Positions 1 through 6,551 are shown, numbered from the stretch's first letter. The stretch is DNA of 28,649 nt from Bacteroidota bacterium (GCA_023390775.1 JAEWCF010000008.1:1-28649); one strand, 5' to 3'. Numbers and translations are program-made. The notes: a model not told the origin generated them from the sequence alone.

Positions 1-85
1 CACAACTGACAACTGACAACTGACAACTGACAACTGACAACTGACAACTGATGACTGAAAGGTTTGTAAGGTACAGAACCAAACG

Positions 86-112
86 GCAACCTGGTAGAAC
101 GAATTCAACTGA
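86..112 (+). repeat. 28-bp core repeat, copy 1 (diverged)
   Basis: The sequence GCAACCTGGTAGAACGAATT followed by CAACTGA aligns with the other core copies of general form CCGGGnTGAnCGnAATCAA-nCTGA, with one base missing. It runs straight into heptamer units. Confidence 0.55.
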
Positions 113-167
113 CGACTGACAACTGAGGATTGACGATTGAAAGGTTGGTAAAGTCCCGAGCCAAACG

Positions 168-195
168 GCACCCGGGTTGAGCGAAATCAAACTGA
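168..195 (+). repeat. 28-bp core repeat, copy 2
   Basis: GCACCCGGGTTGAGCGAAAT plus CAAACTGA. It matches the copy at 2832-2859 at about 22 of 28 positions and is followed directly by TGATAGC heptamers. Confidence 0.7.
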
Positions 196-338
196 TAGCT
201 GATAGCTGACAGCTGACCGCTTTACTGATGACTGATGACTAAATACATTCCGTTTACAGTTTACAGTTAACGGTTTACAGAGCTTTTACAAAAAAAACAG
301 TAGGACTTGCCCGAACATTTGCCCATGTATAGTTACCC

Positions 339-366
339 TCCTCCGGGCAGACCGAAATCAAGCTGA
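339..366 (+). repeat. 28-bp core repeat, copy 3
   Basis: TCCTCCGGGCAGACCGAAAT plus CAAGCTGA. It keeps the CCGGG, ACCG and AATCAA blocks, and TGACCCC/TGATAGC heptamers follow. Confidence 0.7.
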
Positions 367-431
367 CCCCTGATAGCTGACGGCTGATAGCTCACCTGAC
401 AATAATCATATTTCCAACCACCTGGACTCCA

Positions 432-439
432 TACCTTTG
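432..439 (+). promoter_or_regulatory. -7 promoter box TACCTTTG upstream of the 458 gene
   Basis: TACCTTTG is a perfect match to the Bacteroidota -7 consensus TAnnTTTG. It predicts transcription starting near 445, after the alternative TTG codon at 437, so it decides in favour of the ATG at 458. No good TTG box was found at the usual distance upstream. Confidence 0.55.
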
Positions 440-457
440 AATGTAAATCTAATAATC

Positions 458-943
458 ATGGACCAGACCCATCTTCACCTGTTGATCACGCATCTGCCCA
501 TTTTTGGGACATTTTTGGGTGCGATCGTGCTTGCAAACGGAATCTTCATCAAGAACCTGCAGGTCAAATTTGCCGCATATTACCTTTTGATCATCTCGGC
601 GATGGGCGCGGTGGTCTCCTATATCACCGGTGAATCCGCCGAGGAAACCGCCGAAAATATTCGGGGGGTCGCCGAAAGCGCCATCGAAGCCCACGAAGAT
701 TTTGCCCTGGTCGCGCTTTGGGCGCTCTGCATCCTGGGGGTCGCTTCGTTAGCGGCGCTAACCTTCGCACGAATGAAGCACAAAGCGTCCCAAACCATCG
801 CGATCGCCATTTTGATCCTGACGCTTGTTTCGTTCGGTCTGGCGGCCAGGACCGGCTACCTCGGCGGCCAGATCAGGCATACCGAGGTCGCCGGAAATTC
901 GGCCCCGGCGACTGACTATGGCGGCGAATATGAGCACGAGTGA
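458..943 (+). CDS. Small four-helix membrane protein, DUF2231-like
   Basis: This is a predicted integral inner-membrane protein of 161 residues. Hydrophobic segments lie at about 8-30, 37-55, 82-103 and 111-130, with a short polar C-terminus. The N-terminus is histidine-rich (H5, H7, H12), and more histidines occur at about 79 and 141 near predicted membrane edges. This layout recalls DUF2231-type proteins, and haem or metal binding is possible, but that is inference. The start chosen is the ATG at 458. An in-frame TTG at 437 lies inside the promoter -7 box TACCTTTG and so should not be in the mRNA. The gene stands alone between repeat-filled intergenic regions, and heptamer arrays begin at its stop codon. 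The exact function is unknown. Confidence 0.75.
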   Translation: MDQTHLHLLITHLPIFGTFLGAIVLANGIFIKNLQVKFAAYYLLIISAMGAVVSYITGESAEETAENIRGVAESAIEAHEDFALVALWALCILGVASLAALTFARMKHKASQTIAIAILILTLVSFGLAARTGYLGGQIRHTEVAGNSAPATDYGGEYEHE

Positions 944-944
944 T

Positions 945-1040
945 GGATGGTGGCTTGTGGCTTGTGGTTAGTGGCTAGTAGCTCCAAGCACCCGGGACGA
1001 ACGCAATCAAGCTGACCCCTGACAGCTGAAAGCTGAAAGC
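945..1040. repeat. Heptamer arrays after the 458 gene
   Basis: GGATGGT, GGCTTGT, GGCTTGT, GGTTAGT, GGCTAGT fill 945-979. TGACCCC, TGACAGC, TGAAAGC, TGAAAGC fill 1013-1040. Both have a 7-bp period. The first array begins within two bases of the preceding stop codon. A core element sits between the arrays. Confidence 0.8.
988..1015 (+). repeat. 28-bp core repeat, copy 4
   Basis: GCACCCGGGACGAACGCAAT plus CAAGCTGA. It is followed by TGACCCC/TGACAGC heptamers exactly as copy 3 is followed by TGACCCC/TGATAGC, so core and flank look duplicated together. Confidence 0.7.
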
Positions 1041-1067
1041 TTATACTTATGACTGACGACCGTCTCC

Positions 1068-1098
1068 ACATCCGGGCTGACCGCAATCAAACAACTGA
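1068..1098 (+). repeat. 28-bp core repeat, copy 5
   Basis: ACATCCGGGCTGACCGCAAT plus CAAACAACTGA. It is nearly identical to copy 6 over its first 24 bases, with three extra bases before the terminal CTGA. It lies 9 bp from the end of the converging 2606 gene. Confidence 0.7.
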
Positions 1099-1106
1099 TA
1101 GCTTTC

Positions 1107-2606
1107 CTACTCCCTCACGAACTTCTCCACCGAAACTTCGGCGTTTCGGCCAAATACCCGTGCAAAATAGATCCCGCGTGGCAGATGGGAAACATCCAGG
1201 GCCGCCTGCGCACCGTTTACCGCCACTTTCGCGACATTCTGCCCCTGCAGGTTGTAGATCGAGACCAGGCGGATATTACCGTCCGATGTCACATGGAGCG
1301 TTCCGCCAACCGGGTTCGGATAGAGCCTGAATGGGGAGCCCGTAGAATATTCTTCCGCCGACAGGGTTGACCCGTTATTGAGATAGACCTTCCAAAACAT
1401 CTGGCTGCCGCTGGTGAACACGTTTCCGCTATCGCCCGAATCCACCAGGTCAGGCTTGTTGTCGTTGTTGAAATCGATGACGCTGTGGCTGGTGTGGTAT
1501 ATGGCATAGTCGTAACTTTCCAGATTGGGGATGTTCCACTGCAATGCCGTGGGGCTAAAACCGGTTCCGCTGTTTAGGTAAACCTTCCAGTACCTCTGGC
1601 TTCCGTTTGTGAACACGCTTCCGTTGTCGCTCGAATCGATCAGGTCCGGCTTGTTGTCGCCGTTGAAGTCAATTTCGTTGTGCGCGGCATCGGATACCTT
1701 GTAATCGTCGCTTCCGATGACGGGGATGTTCCACTGGGTAAACGAAGCGCTAAACCCCGATCCGGTGTTGAGGTACACTTTCCAGTATTTTTGGCCGCCG
1801 GCCGTGAACACATTGCCATTGTCGCTCGAATCGATCATATCCGGCTTGTTGTCGCCATTGAAATCGATGGTATTGTGCGTCGTGGCCGAAACCTTGTAGT
1901 CATCCGGACCAATCGCCGGAATATTCCATTGGACGAACGTTGGGTTAAAGCCCGATCCGGTATTGAGGTACACCTTCCAGTATTTCTGCGTGCCGGTCGT
2001 GAACACATTTCCCGAATCGCTTGAATCGATCAAATCCGGCTTGTTGTCGCCGTTAAAGTCGATGACGTTGTGGGTCGTGGACGCGATTTTGTAATCGTCA
2101 GAACCGATGACCGGAAGGTTCCACTGGACGAAGGTTGGGCTGAATCCCGATCCCGTGTTAAGGTACACCTTCCAATAGCGCTGGCCGCCGTTCATGAAGA
2201 CGTTGCCGCCGTCGCTCGAATCCACCAGGTCCGGTTTGTCGTCGCCGTTGAAATCATAGACCCCGTGATCCGAATCGTAGATGATATACTCGTCATTCCC
2301 CAGGTTTGGGATGTTCCATTGGATCGGGGCCTGGCTGAACGCCGATCCGGTATTCAGGTACACTTTCCAATATTTTTGGCTGCCGGTGGTAAAAACGTTT
2401 CCGCCATCGCTCGAATCCACGAGGTCCGGTTTGCCGTCGCCATTAAAATCGATCACGCTGTGATCCGAATCGTAAACCTTGTATTCGTCGTTGCCCAGGC
2501 CGGGAATGTTCCATTGCAGGGGCGATGCGCTGAATCCCTGCGCAAGCACGAATTGTGTGCAACCCAGCAGGAGAAGGGCGAAAATGTTTCGGGTAATTTT
2601 GGTCAT
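1107..2606 (-). CDS. Secreted FG-GAP/VCBS-like repeat protein with T9SS type A sorting domain
   Basis: The protein has 499 residues from the ATG at 2606, where a signal peptide (MTKITRN, hydrophobic core, ...VLAQ) begins. An upstream ATG at 2654 would bury the signal. The mature part is six tandem 65-residue repeats, each starting QWNIP and carrying a DFNGDxKPDL loop, which resembles the calcium-binding DxNxDxxxD loops of FG-GAP/VCBS proteins, then a YWKVYLN strand. The last 80 or so residues (RLYPNPV..., GIYFARV, ...VEKFVRE) are a Por-secretion C-terminal sorting domain. It is therefore expected to cross the outer membrane by type IX secretion and be surface-anchored or released. A six-repeat single propeller is plausible but inferred. 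The ligand is unknown. Confidence 0.85.
   Translation of the reverse strand: MTKITRNIFALLLLGCTQFVLAQGFSASPLQWNIPGLGNDEYKVYDSDHSVIDFNGDGKPDLVDSSDGGNVFTTGSQKYWKVYLNTGSAFSQAPIQWNIPNLGNDEYIIYDSDHGVYDFNGDDKPDLVDSSDGGNVFMNGGQRYWKVYLNTGSGFSPTFVQWNLPVIGSDDYKIASTTHNVIDFNGDNKPDLIDSSDSGNVFTTGTQKYWKVYLNTGSGFNPTFVQWNIPAIGPDDYKVSATTHNTIDFNGDNKPDMIDSSDNGNVFTAGGQKYWKVYLNTGSGFSASFTQWNIPVIGSDDYKVSDAAHNEIDFNGDNKPDLIDSSDNGSVFTNGSQRYWKVYLNSGTGFSPTALQWNIPNLESYDYAIYHTSHSVIDFNNDNKPDLVDSGDSGNVFTSGSQMFWKVYLNNGSTLSAEEYSTGSPFRLYPNPVGGTLHVTSDGNIRLVSIYNLQGQNVAKVAVNGAQAALDVSHLPRGIYFARVFGRNAEVSVEKFVRE
1173..2540 (-). repeat. Six 195-bp coding repeats
   Basis: The motif for DFNGDxKPD (plus-strand TTGTTGTCGCCGTTGAARTC and variants) recurs near 1455, 1650, 1845, 2040, 2235 and 2430, a period of exactly 195 bp. 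These are in-frame 65-residue units of the T9SS protein. The outer copies are more diverged than the central ones. Confidence 0.85.
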
Positions 2607-2670
2607 TTGGTCGGTAATTAAATTGCGGTGGCAATAATACCATTTTTTTTTCACCGAACCATTGTGTGGT

Positions 2671-2921
2671 CTGTGGCTGGTGGCTGGTGGCTGACAGGGG
2701 ATATGATCGTAAAGTCAAAGGTCATAAAGTCATAAGGTCATAAAGTCATAAAGTCATAAGGCCAATTAGCCGATAGGCATCCAGGTTTTACGTGACTGAT
2801 GACTGATGACTGATGACTGATGACTTGCCCAACATCCGGGCTGTCCGCAATCAAACTGAGAGCTGATAACTCTAGCGACTGATGACTGACGACTGATGAC
2901 TTGCGACAGCTAACAGCTATC
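2671..2921. repeat. Heptamer and octamer arrays between the T9SS protein and the SDR gene
   Basis: The 310-bp gene-free interval holds CTGTGGC/TGGTGGC/TGGTGGC (2671-2691), an octamer array RGTCATAA repeated five times (2720-2759), TGATGAC repeated four times (2797-2824), a core element, and TGATGAC/TGACGAC/TGATGAC/TTGCGAC/AGCTAAC/AGCTATC (2880-2921). The last heptamer contains the stop codon of the SDR gene. The octamer array is the only clear departure from a 7-bp period. Confidence 0.85.
2832..2859 (+). repeat. 28-bp core repeat, copy 6
   Basis: ACATCCGGGCTGTCCGCAAT plus CAAACTGA. I used this copy as the reference for the family. Heptamer arrays lie on both sides. Confidence 0.75.
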
Positions 2922-3720
2922 TCATCCCATAATGCCTCATCAACATTTTTTCATACATTTTTCCCGGAAGGAGCCGTTTGAGCGCGATGGAGAATTTTTG
3001 CATGAACGCGCCGACTTTGTAATGAACCTCGGGCGATTTTTGCTGGATGACGACGTAAAGCGCGTGGGCCATTTCCAGTGGGTCGCTGCCCGAATCCACG
3101 TGCGAATCCATCGTCCTTAGAATGTCGCCGTATTGCTTTTCATAAGCCGAACCGGGCACCAGCGGCGCATGGTAACGGCCCGCGGCAATGTTGGTGGCAA
3201 AGTCACCCGGCGCGATGCTGGTTACGTTTATTCCCTGGGATTTGACCTCCATGCGGACGGCTTCGGTGACCAGGTCCAGTGCACCCTTTGATGCCGAATA
3301 GATTCCGCGGTACGGAAGGCCCATATAACCCGCAATTGAAGTGATGTTGATGATGAGCCCCGACTTTTGCGCCCGCATCTGCGGAAGTACGGCCTTCATG
3401 ACCTCGATGGGGCCAAAGAGGTTGACCTCAAAATTATTGCGAATTTCTTCGGTGGGGATTTCCTCGATGGGCCCGGTGATGCCCACTCCCGCGTTATTGA
3501 CCAGCACGTCGAGGCGCCCGGACTTCCCGATTACCCGGTCGACGCAGGAGGCGATACTTGCCGAGTCGCGGACATCCATCGCCAGCAGCGGAAACACCGA
3601 CTGCGGATAACGCTCCGGGCTTCGGCTTGTGCCAAAGACCTGAAAACCCTTTTGCGTGAGGAATTCTCCGATGGCCTTGCCGATGCCGGAGGAGGCGCCG
3701 GTAATTAAAACTACTTTCAA
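2917..3720 (-). CDS. Short-chain dehydrogenase/reductase (SDR)
   Basis: A classical SDR of 267 residues. It has the cofactor-binding TGASSGIG at 7-14, NNAG at 75-78, the catalytic Ser128 and the YxxxK pair Tyr141/Lys145, with Asn100 completing the tetrad. TSR after the second strand suggests NADP(H) preference (inference). The substrate is not predictable; the C-terminus (QKFSIALKRLLPGKMYEKMLMRHYG) resembles SDRs annotated for lipid or retinol-like substrates. The start codon is TTG: the N-terminus MKVVLITG is complete, an in-frame TAA lies two codons upstream, and no ATG is available. The stop codon lies inside a heptamer array. Cytoplasmic, with no obvious operon partner. Confidence 0.88.
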   Translation of the reverse strand: MKVVLITGASSGIGKAIGEFLTQKGFQVFGTSRSPERYPQSVFPLLAMDVRDSASIASCVDRVIGKSGRLDVLVNNAGVGITGPIEEIPTEEIRNNFEVNLFGPIEVMKAVLPQMRAQKSGLIINITSIAGYMGLPYRGIYSASKGALDLVTEAVRMEVKSQGINVTSIAPGDFATNIAAGRYHAPLVPGSAYEKQYGDILRTMDSHVDSGSDPLEMAHALYVVIQQKSPEVHYKVGAFMQKFSIALKRLLPGKMYEKMLMRHYGMR

Positions 3721-3728
3721 TTTTTAGG

Positions 3729-3853
3729 GGTTAGTGGCTGGTGGTTAATGGCTTGTGGCTTGTGGTTAGCGGTTGGTAGTTAGTGGCTGGTGGATGGTGG
3801 CTTGTGATTAGTCTTCTCCTAGCCACTAGCAACTAGCCACTAGCCACCTATTT
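3729..3853. repeat. Heptamer arrays forming complementary arms
   Basis: Twelve units such as GGTTAGT, GGCTGGT and GGCTTGT fill 3729-3812. After a 6-bp gap, CTAGCCA/CTAGCAA/CTAGCCA/CTAGCCA fill 3819-3846. The right arm is the reverse complement of the left-arm unit family, so a long imperfect hairpin could form. The right arm runs into the stop codon of the 3848-4246 gene. Confidence 0.85.
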
Positions 3854-4246
3854 ATTGCTCTTATGCTCATAATAATAAAACTCCTCCGTTCCGTCTCCGC
3901 CCTTCTTTTGTCCACGGATGGTGTAATAACGGTTTCCGATGGGCTTGATCTCATATTCCCAGTCGCCTTGGTTGGGGTTCTTGCTCTTGTCAAAGCGGGC
4001 CAGGTCGGCGCAGAGTTTCTTTGGTGGCGGCACCGATACGATCTTGTCAAAACCGCGCGCGGTCACCATGTATTTGAGCGTATACTGGCCACACGGCGCG
4101 GGCGTTATTGTCGAATTTTCGGACGAAACGAGCGGGTTGTCCCGATAGGCGGTAAGTTCCTTCTCGAAGGCCTCGAATTGGGCGTTGACATCGGTTTGGG
4201 CAAAAACGGGCGCGGCAAAGAGCAGCGCGATGATGAACTTTTTCAT
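3848..4246 (-). CDS. Small secreted protein of unknown function
   Basis: The protein has 132 residues, with a clear signal peptide (MKKFIIALLFAAPVFAQ) predicting export. The mature part of about 115 residues has two cysteines (in APCGQY and KKLCADL) that could form a disulphide. It then has several aromatic-rich strands (WEYEIKPIG, YYTIRGQKKG, EEFYYYEH). I do not recognise the family. The gene is transcribed away from the RNA-rich interval at 4247-4588. Its 3' end abuts a heptamer array, with the stop codon partly inside the last unit. Confidence 0.7.
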   Translation of the reverse strand: MKKFIIALLFAAPVFAQTDVNAQFEAFEKELTAYRDNPLVSSENSTITPAPCGQYTLKYMVTARGFDKIVSVPPPKKLCADLARFDKSKNPNQGDWEYEIKPIGNRYYTIRGQKKGGDGTEEFYYYEHKSNK

Positions 4247-4249
4247 GAG

Positions 4250-4276
4250 TTGGATATTAGCAGGTTGATAATTTTA
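4250..4276 (+). promoter_or_regulatory. Candidate promoter for the Flavo-1-like RNA
   Basis: TTG at 4250-4252, a 16-bp spacer and TAATTTTA at 4269-4276 (7 of 8 with TAnnTTTG). The predicted start near 4283 coincides with the first base of the structured element that follows, which supports a plus-strand transcript. Confidence 0.4.
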
Positions 4277-4282
4277 TTGCAA

Positions 4283-4369
4283 GGGCCTAGCCCGGATGGA
4301 AGCGATATACTTTTTTGCCCTGACGCAAGGAAAGCAAAAAAGATTTAGCGGACAGCCGGATCATGCTCC
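4283..4369 (+). ncRNA. Structured RNA candidate resembling the Flavo-1 motif
   Basis: The element starts GGGCCTAGCCCGGATGGAAG, contains a 9-bp stem CTTTTTTGC (4310-4318) with GCAAAAAAG (4334-4342), and ends AGATTTAGCGGACAGCCGG followed by ATCATGCTCC. The blocks AGCCCGGATGGAAGCG and AGATTTAGCGGACAGCCGG are familiar from a recurring intergenic element of Flavobacteria that I associate with the Flavo-1 RNA motif, a conserved structure of unknown function. That assignment is from memory and not computed. Its strand is inferred from the candidate promoter upstream. The SRP RNA converges on it from the other side. Confidence 0.5.
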
Positions 4370-4384
4370 AAACGAAAAGGGTAA

Positions 4385-4412
4385 AAATAAAAAAATCTTC
4401 CCAAAGGAAGAT
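4385..4412 (-). terminator. Rho-independent terminator of the SRP RNA
   Basis: On the minus strand, ATCTTCC-TTTG-GGAAGAT (4395-4412) is followed by a run of seven T and an AT-rich tail. It lies 7 bp beyond the 3' end of the SRP RNA. Confidence 0.85.
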
Positions 4413-4419
4413 CAAAAAT

Positions 4420-4513
4420 GGCAAGCGACCTGCATCGCACCGCTACAACCGCATACCTTTGCTGCGTTCCCACCCTGGAGGATTCTGCAGGAGCTGGTCG
4501 TGCAGGACTTGCC
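4420..4513 (-). ncRNA. ffs: Signal recognition particle RNA, bacterial small type
   Basis: This is the RNA scaffold of the signal recognition particle, which binds Ffh and targets nascent membrane proteins. On the minus strand the conserved apical domain reads CAGGGTGGGAACGCAGCA, that is CAGG-nnn-GGAA-nnn-AGCA, with the GGAA tetraloop and the asymmetric loop needed for Ffh binding. The ends pair as GGCAAG/CTTGCC and CCTGCA/TGCAGG, giving an RNA of about 94 nt. A near-consensus promoter lies immediately upstream and a strong terminator immediately downstream. Any reading frame crossing this interval should be discarded. Confidence 0.88.
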
Positions 4514-4514
4514 G

Positions 4515-4544
4515 TTGCAAATATACAATCTTTTTGTATTTTCG
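4515..4544 (+). promoter_or_regulatory. Promoter of the glutaminyl cyclotransferase gene
   Basis: TTG at 4515-4517, a 19-bp spacer and TATTTTCG at 4537-4544 (7 of 8 with TAnnTTTG). The predicted start near 4550 gives a leader of about 40 nt. It overlaps the SRP promoter on the opposite strand almost completely. Confidence 0.5.
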
Positions 4545-4547
4545 CAA
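4518..4547 (-). promoter_or_regulatory. Promoter of the SRP RNA
   Basis: On the minus strand, TTG (complement of 4545-4547), a 19-bp spacer and a perfect TATATTTG (complement of 4518-4525). Transcription would begin a few bases later, at the predicted 5' end of the RNA near 4513. Confidence 0.8.
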
Positions 4548-4588
4548 GCCACCGGAGCGGATTTCCTGCCCAAAAACCCACAATTGAA

Positions 4589-5635
4589 ATGAAAAGATTC
4601 AACCTGCTCGCTTTCATCATGATAAGCCTTGTCGCGGCGCGATGCGGTGACCAGAAAAAAGACGAAAATCCGTTTGCCATCAAGAATTCGCTGTTGCGTG
4701 CGCAGTACAAACCCGGCGATAAACTCTCACTGGCCGTGGAAAATCCGCAGGGCAAGGCGGTCGACAGCGTCATATTCTTCGTCAACGACAAAAATGTCGG
4801 CTCGGTCAAGGGTGACGGGCAGGCGGAAGTTTCGCTCGAGGGGAAATTCGGGTACCAGAACATCAAGGCGCTGGTCTACTATGAAGGCCGGACCGCAGAG
4901 GCGGCCGACCGCGTCGAATTGGTCTCGCCCGTGCAGCCGCAACTGTTGAATTATACGGTGGTCAACACCTATCCGCACGACATTACCGCCTTTACCGAAG
5001 GACTGGAATTTTACCGGGACACCCTTATTGAATCTACGGGGCAGAACGGCAGTTCGTGGTTTCGCAAATACGATTACAAGACCGGAAAAGTGCACAAACA
5101 GGTCGATCTGGACCGGCAGTATTTTGGCGAGGGCATCACGGTCATCAACAACCAATTGTTCCAGTTGACCTGGCAGAACAAGACCGGGCTCATCTACAAC
5201 GCGGGCAACGGGAAGCTCATCAAGACGTTTGCGTATGACAAGGATATCGAAGGTTGGGGCATGACCAACGACGGAAAGCACATCTACCACTCCGACGGCA
5301 CCGAGAAGATCTGGAAAATGGATCCGGCCACGCAGAAAATGGTCGATTACGTCAACGTGTATTCGGGTACGAGCAAAATCAAGAGCATCAACGAACTCGA
5401 GTGGATAAACGGAAAGATTTACGGCAACATCTGGCAAAAAGACGCCATCGCGGTGATCGACCCGGTGACGGGTGCGGTGGAAGGGGTACTCAATTTGGCC
5501 GATTTGCGTAAACAACTCAAAAACCCGCAATCCGAGGTACTGAACGGGATTGCCTACAACGCCAAAACAGGGACAATTTTGGTGACCGGCAAGCATTGGG
5601 ACAAGATGTTCGAAATCCGCGTGAGCGCGCCATGA
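4589..5635 (+). CDS. Glutaminyl-peptide cyclotransferase (plant/bacterial beta-propeller type)
   Basis: This enzyme converts N-terminal glutamine of proteins to pyroglutamate. The protein has 348 residues from the ATG at 4589; a longer frame from 4418 would run through the SRP RNA. It has a hydrophobic N-terminus ending ...SLVAARCGDQ, which suggests a lipoprotein with Cys19, although Arg just before the Cys is unusual. Residues 20-120 or so form a linker or beta domain. The catalytic five-bladed propeller (PF05096) starts at YPHDITAFTEGLEF and includes GEGITVINNQLFQLTWQ and the ELEWINGKIYGNIW stretch typical of the family. Expected to act in the periplasm, probably on exported proteins; this is inferred. 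The gene has its own promoter, interlocked with that of the SRP RNA. Confidence 0.85.
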   Translation: MKRFNLLAFIMISLVAARCGDQKKDENPFAIKNSLLRAQYKPGDKLSLAVENPQGKAVDSVIFFVNDKNVGSVKGDGQAEVSLEGKFGYQNIKALVYYEGRTAEAADRVELVSPVQPQLLNYTVVNTYPHDITAFTEGLEFYRDTLIESTGQNGSSWFRKYDYKTGKVHKQVDLDRQYFGEGITVINNQLFQLTWQNKTGLIYNAGNGKLIKTFAYDKDIEGWGMTNDGKHIYHSDGTEKIWKMDPATQKMVDYVNVYSGTSKIKSINELEWINGKIYGNIWQKDAIAVIDPVTGAVEGVLNLADLRKQLKNPQSEVLNGIAYNAKTGTILVTGKHWDKMFEIRVSAP

Positions 5636-5720
5636 CTTAAACAGTCGTTAAATGCGGGATCTTTTCGCCAAATTCTCTTAACGGATATACTACGATAAGG
5701 GGTTTGCGGTTATCAAGCCG

Positions 5721-6551
5721 ATGAAAACCCTCTTCGCACTGATGGTGCTTCTTTCTTCAGGTTGCAAGCGCGCCGAAGCACCCGCGATATTACCTGCAGT
5801 CAACATGACCAATATTTCATACGGAACGGATTCCGCACAAAAGCTCGACCTGTACCTGCCCGAGGGGCGCGGCCCGCAAACCAAAACGATCATCCTGGTC
5901 CACGGCGGAGGCTGGAGCGGTGGCTCGAGGCGCGATCTGGATTACCTGATTCCGCAACTCCGGAAGCAGTTTCCGGCCGCGGCGATTGCCAATATGGACT
6001 ATCGGCTGGCCACATCGCAAAGCCCGGCATATCCCAAGCAGGTGGATGACTTGTCACTTGCGGTCAAACATTTAAGCGAGGCGGATTACGGGATTTCGGA
6101 GGAATTTGCGTTCATCGGCACCAGCGCCGGGGCGCATCTGGCGATGCTCTACTCCTATCGCAATGACGTCGCCCGAAGGGTTCACGTGGTCGCATCCATA
6201 GTTGGCCCGGCCGATTTTACCGACCCGGCGTACACGTCCAACCCTTATTTCCACTTTGGCCTCTCCCCGCTTGTGGGTCCCGCATCGGGAAACTTGCATC
6301 CCGAGGCTTTAACCCAGGTCAGCCCAGCAGCCCACGTATCGCGCCAGTCGCCGCCCACCATTCTTTTCTACGGCGGGCGCGACCCCCTTGTACCCGCCTC
6401 GCAGGGACGCCGTCTCAAGCAACGGCTCGACGATGCGGGCGTGGCATCGGAACTTCATATTTACCCGCGCGCCGCACATGGAAATTGGGATGCCGAAACC
6501 TCGAGAGACATGACGGTAAAGTTGTCGGGATTCTTTGGGCGGTACCTTTAA
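5721..6551 (+). CDS. Alpha/beta hydrolase lipoprotein, BD-FAE/carboxylesterase-like
   Basis: An esterase-type alpha/beta hydrolase of 276 residues. The N-terminus MKTLFALMVLLSSGC is a lipoprotein signal with Cys15 as the acylation site. The oxyanion-hole motif HGGGW is at 61-65, the nucleophile elbow GTSAGAH places Ser135, Asp221 is in GGRDPLVP and His253 in AAHGNW, giving a complete triad. The lid and pocket are not informative enough to name the substrate; a small ester or an acetylated or feruloylated sugar is typical of relatives. Expected to be anchored in the cell envelope. It lies 85 bp after the cyclotransferase and about 70 bp before the DNA glycosylase, in the same direction, without clear evidence of co-transcription. 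Confidence 0.85.
   Translation: MKTLFALMVLLSSGCKRAEAPAILPAVNMTNISYGTDSAQKLDLYLPEGRGPQTKTIILVHGGGWSGGSRRDLDYLIPQLRKQFPAAAIANMDYRLATSQSPAYPKQVDDLSLAVKHLSEADYGISEEFAFIGTSAGAHLAMLYSYRNDVARRVHVVASIVGPADFTDPAYTSNPYFHFGLSPLVGPASGNLHPEALTQVSPAAHVSRQSPPTILFYGGRDPLVPASQGRRLKQRLDDAGVASELHIYPRAAHGNWDAETSRDMTVKLSGFFGRYL

Larger units (their letters stand above)
1..398. repeat. Heptamer tandem arrays, gene-free region with three core elements
   Basis: No gene is visible in 1-436. The interval holds several short tandem arrays, all with a 7-bp period. ACAACTG is repeated seven times exactly at 2-50, followed by ATGACTG. TGACGAC/TGACAAC/TGAGGAT/TGACGAT lie at 110-137. TGATAGC, TGATAGC, TGACAGC and TGACCGC lie at 193-220, then ATGACTG units to 240. 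CGTTTAC/AGTTTAC/AGTTAAC/GGTTTAC lie at 251-278, and TGACCCC/TGATAGC/TGACGGC/TGATAGC at 364-391. A diverged duplication of about 55 bp is seen at 58-112 versus 140-195. The array probably continues beyond the left edge of the window. Confidence 0.85.

Noticed and set aside
1..398. CRISPR array
   Set aside because: Units are 7 bp and directly adjacent, with no unique spacers; the 28-bp cores are diverged and irregularly spaced, and no cas gene is present.
437..457. TTG start seven codons upstream of the small membrane protein
   Set aside because: The codon is inside the -7 box TACCTTTG and would lie before the transcription start.
1680..2621. Plus-strand frames through the repeat protein
   Set aside because: They repeat with the same 195-bp period as the real minus-strand gene, so they are its shadows.
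4418..4588. A 57-codon N-terminal extension of the glutaminyl cyclotransferase
   Set aside because: It runs through the SRP RNA and both promoters; the lipoprotein signal begins at the ATG at 4589.
4727..5596. A 289-codon open frame on the minus strand
   Set aside because: Mirror frame of the cyclotransferase gene; its low-complexity Val/Asp-rich sequence is typical of antisense translation.
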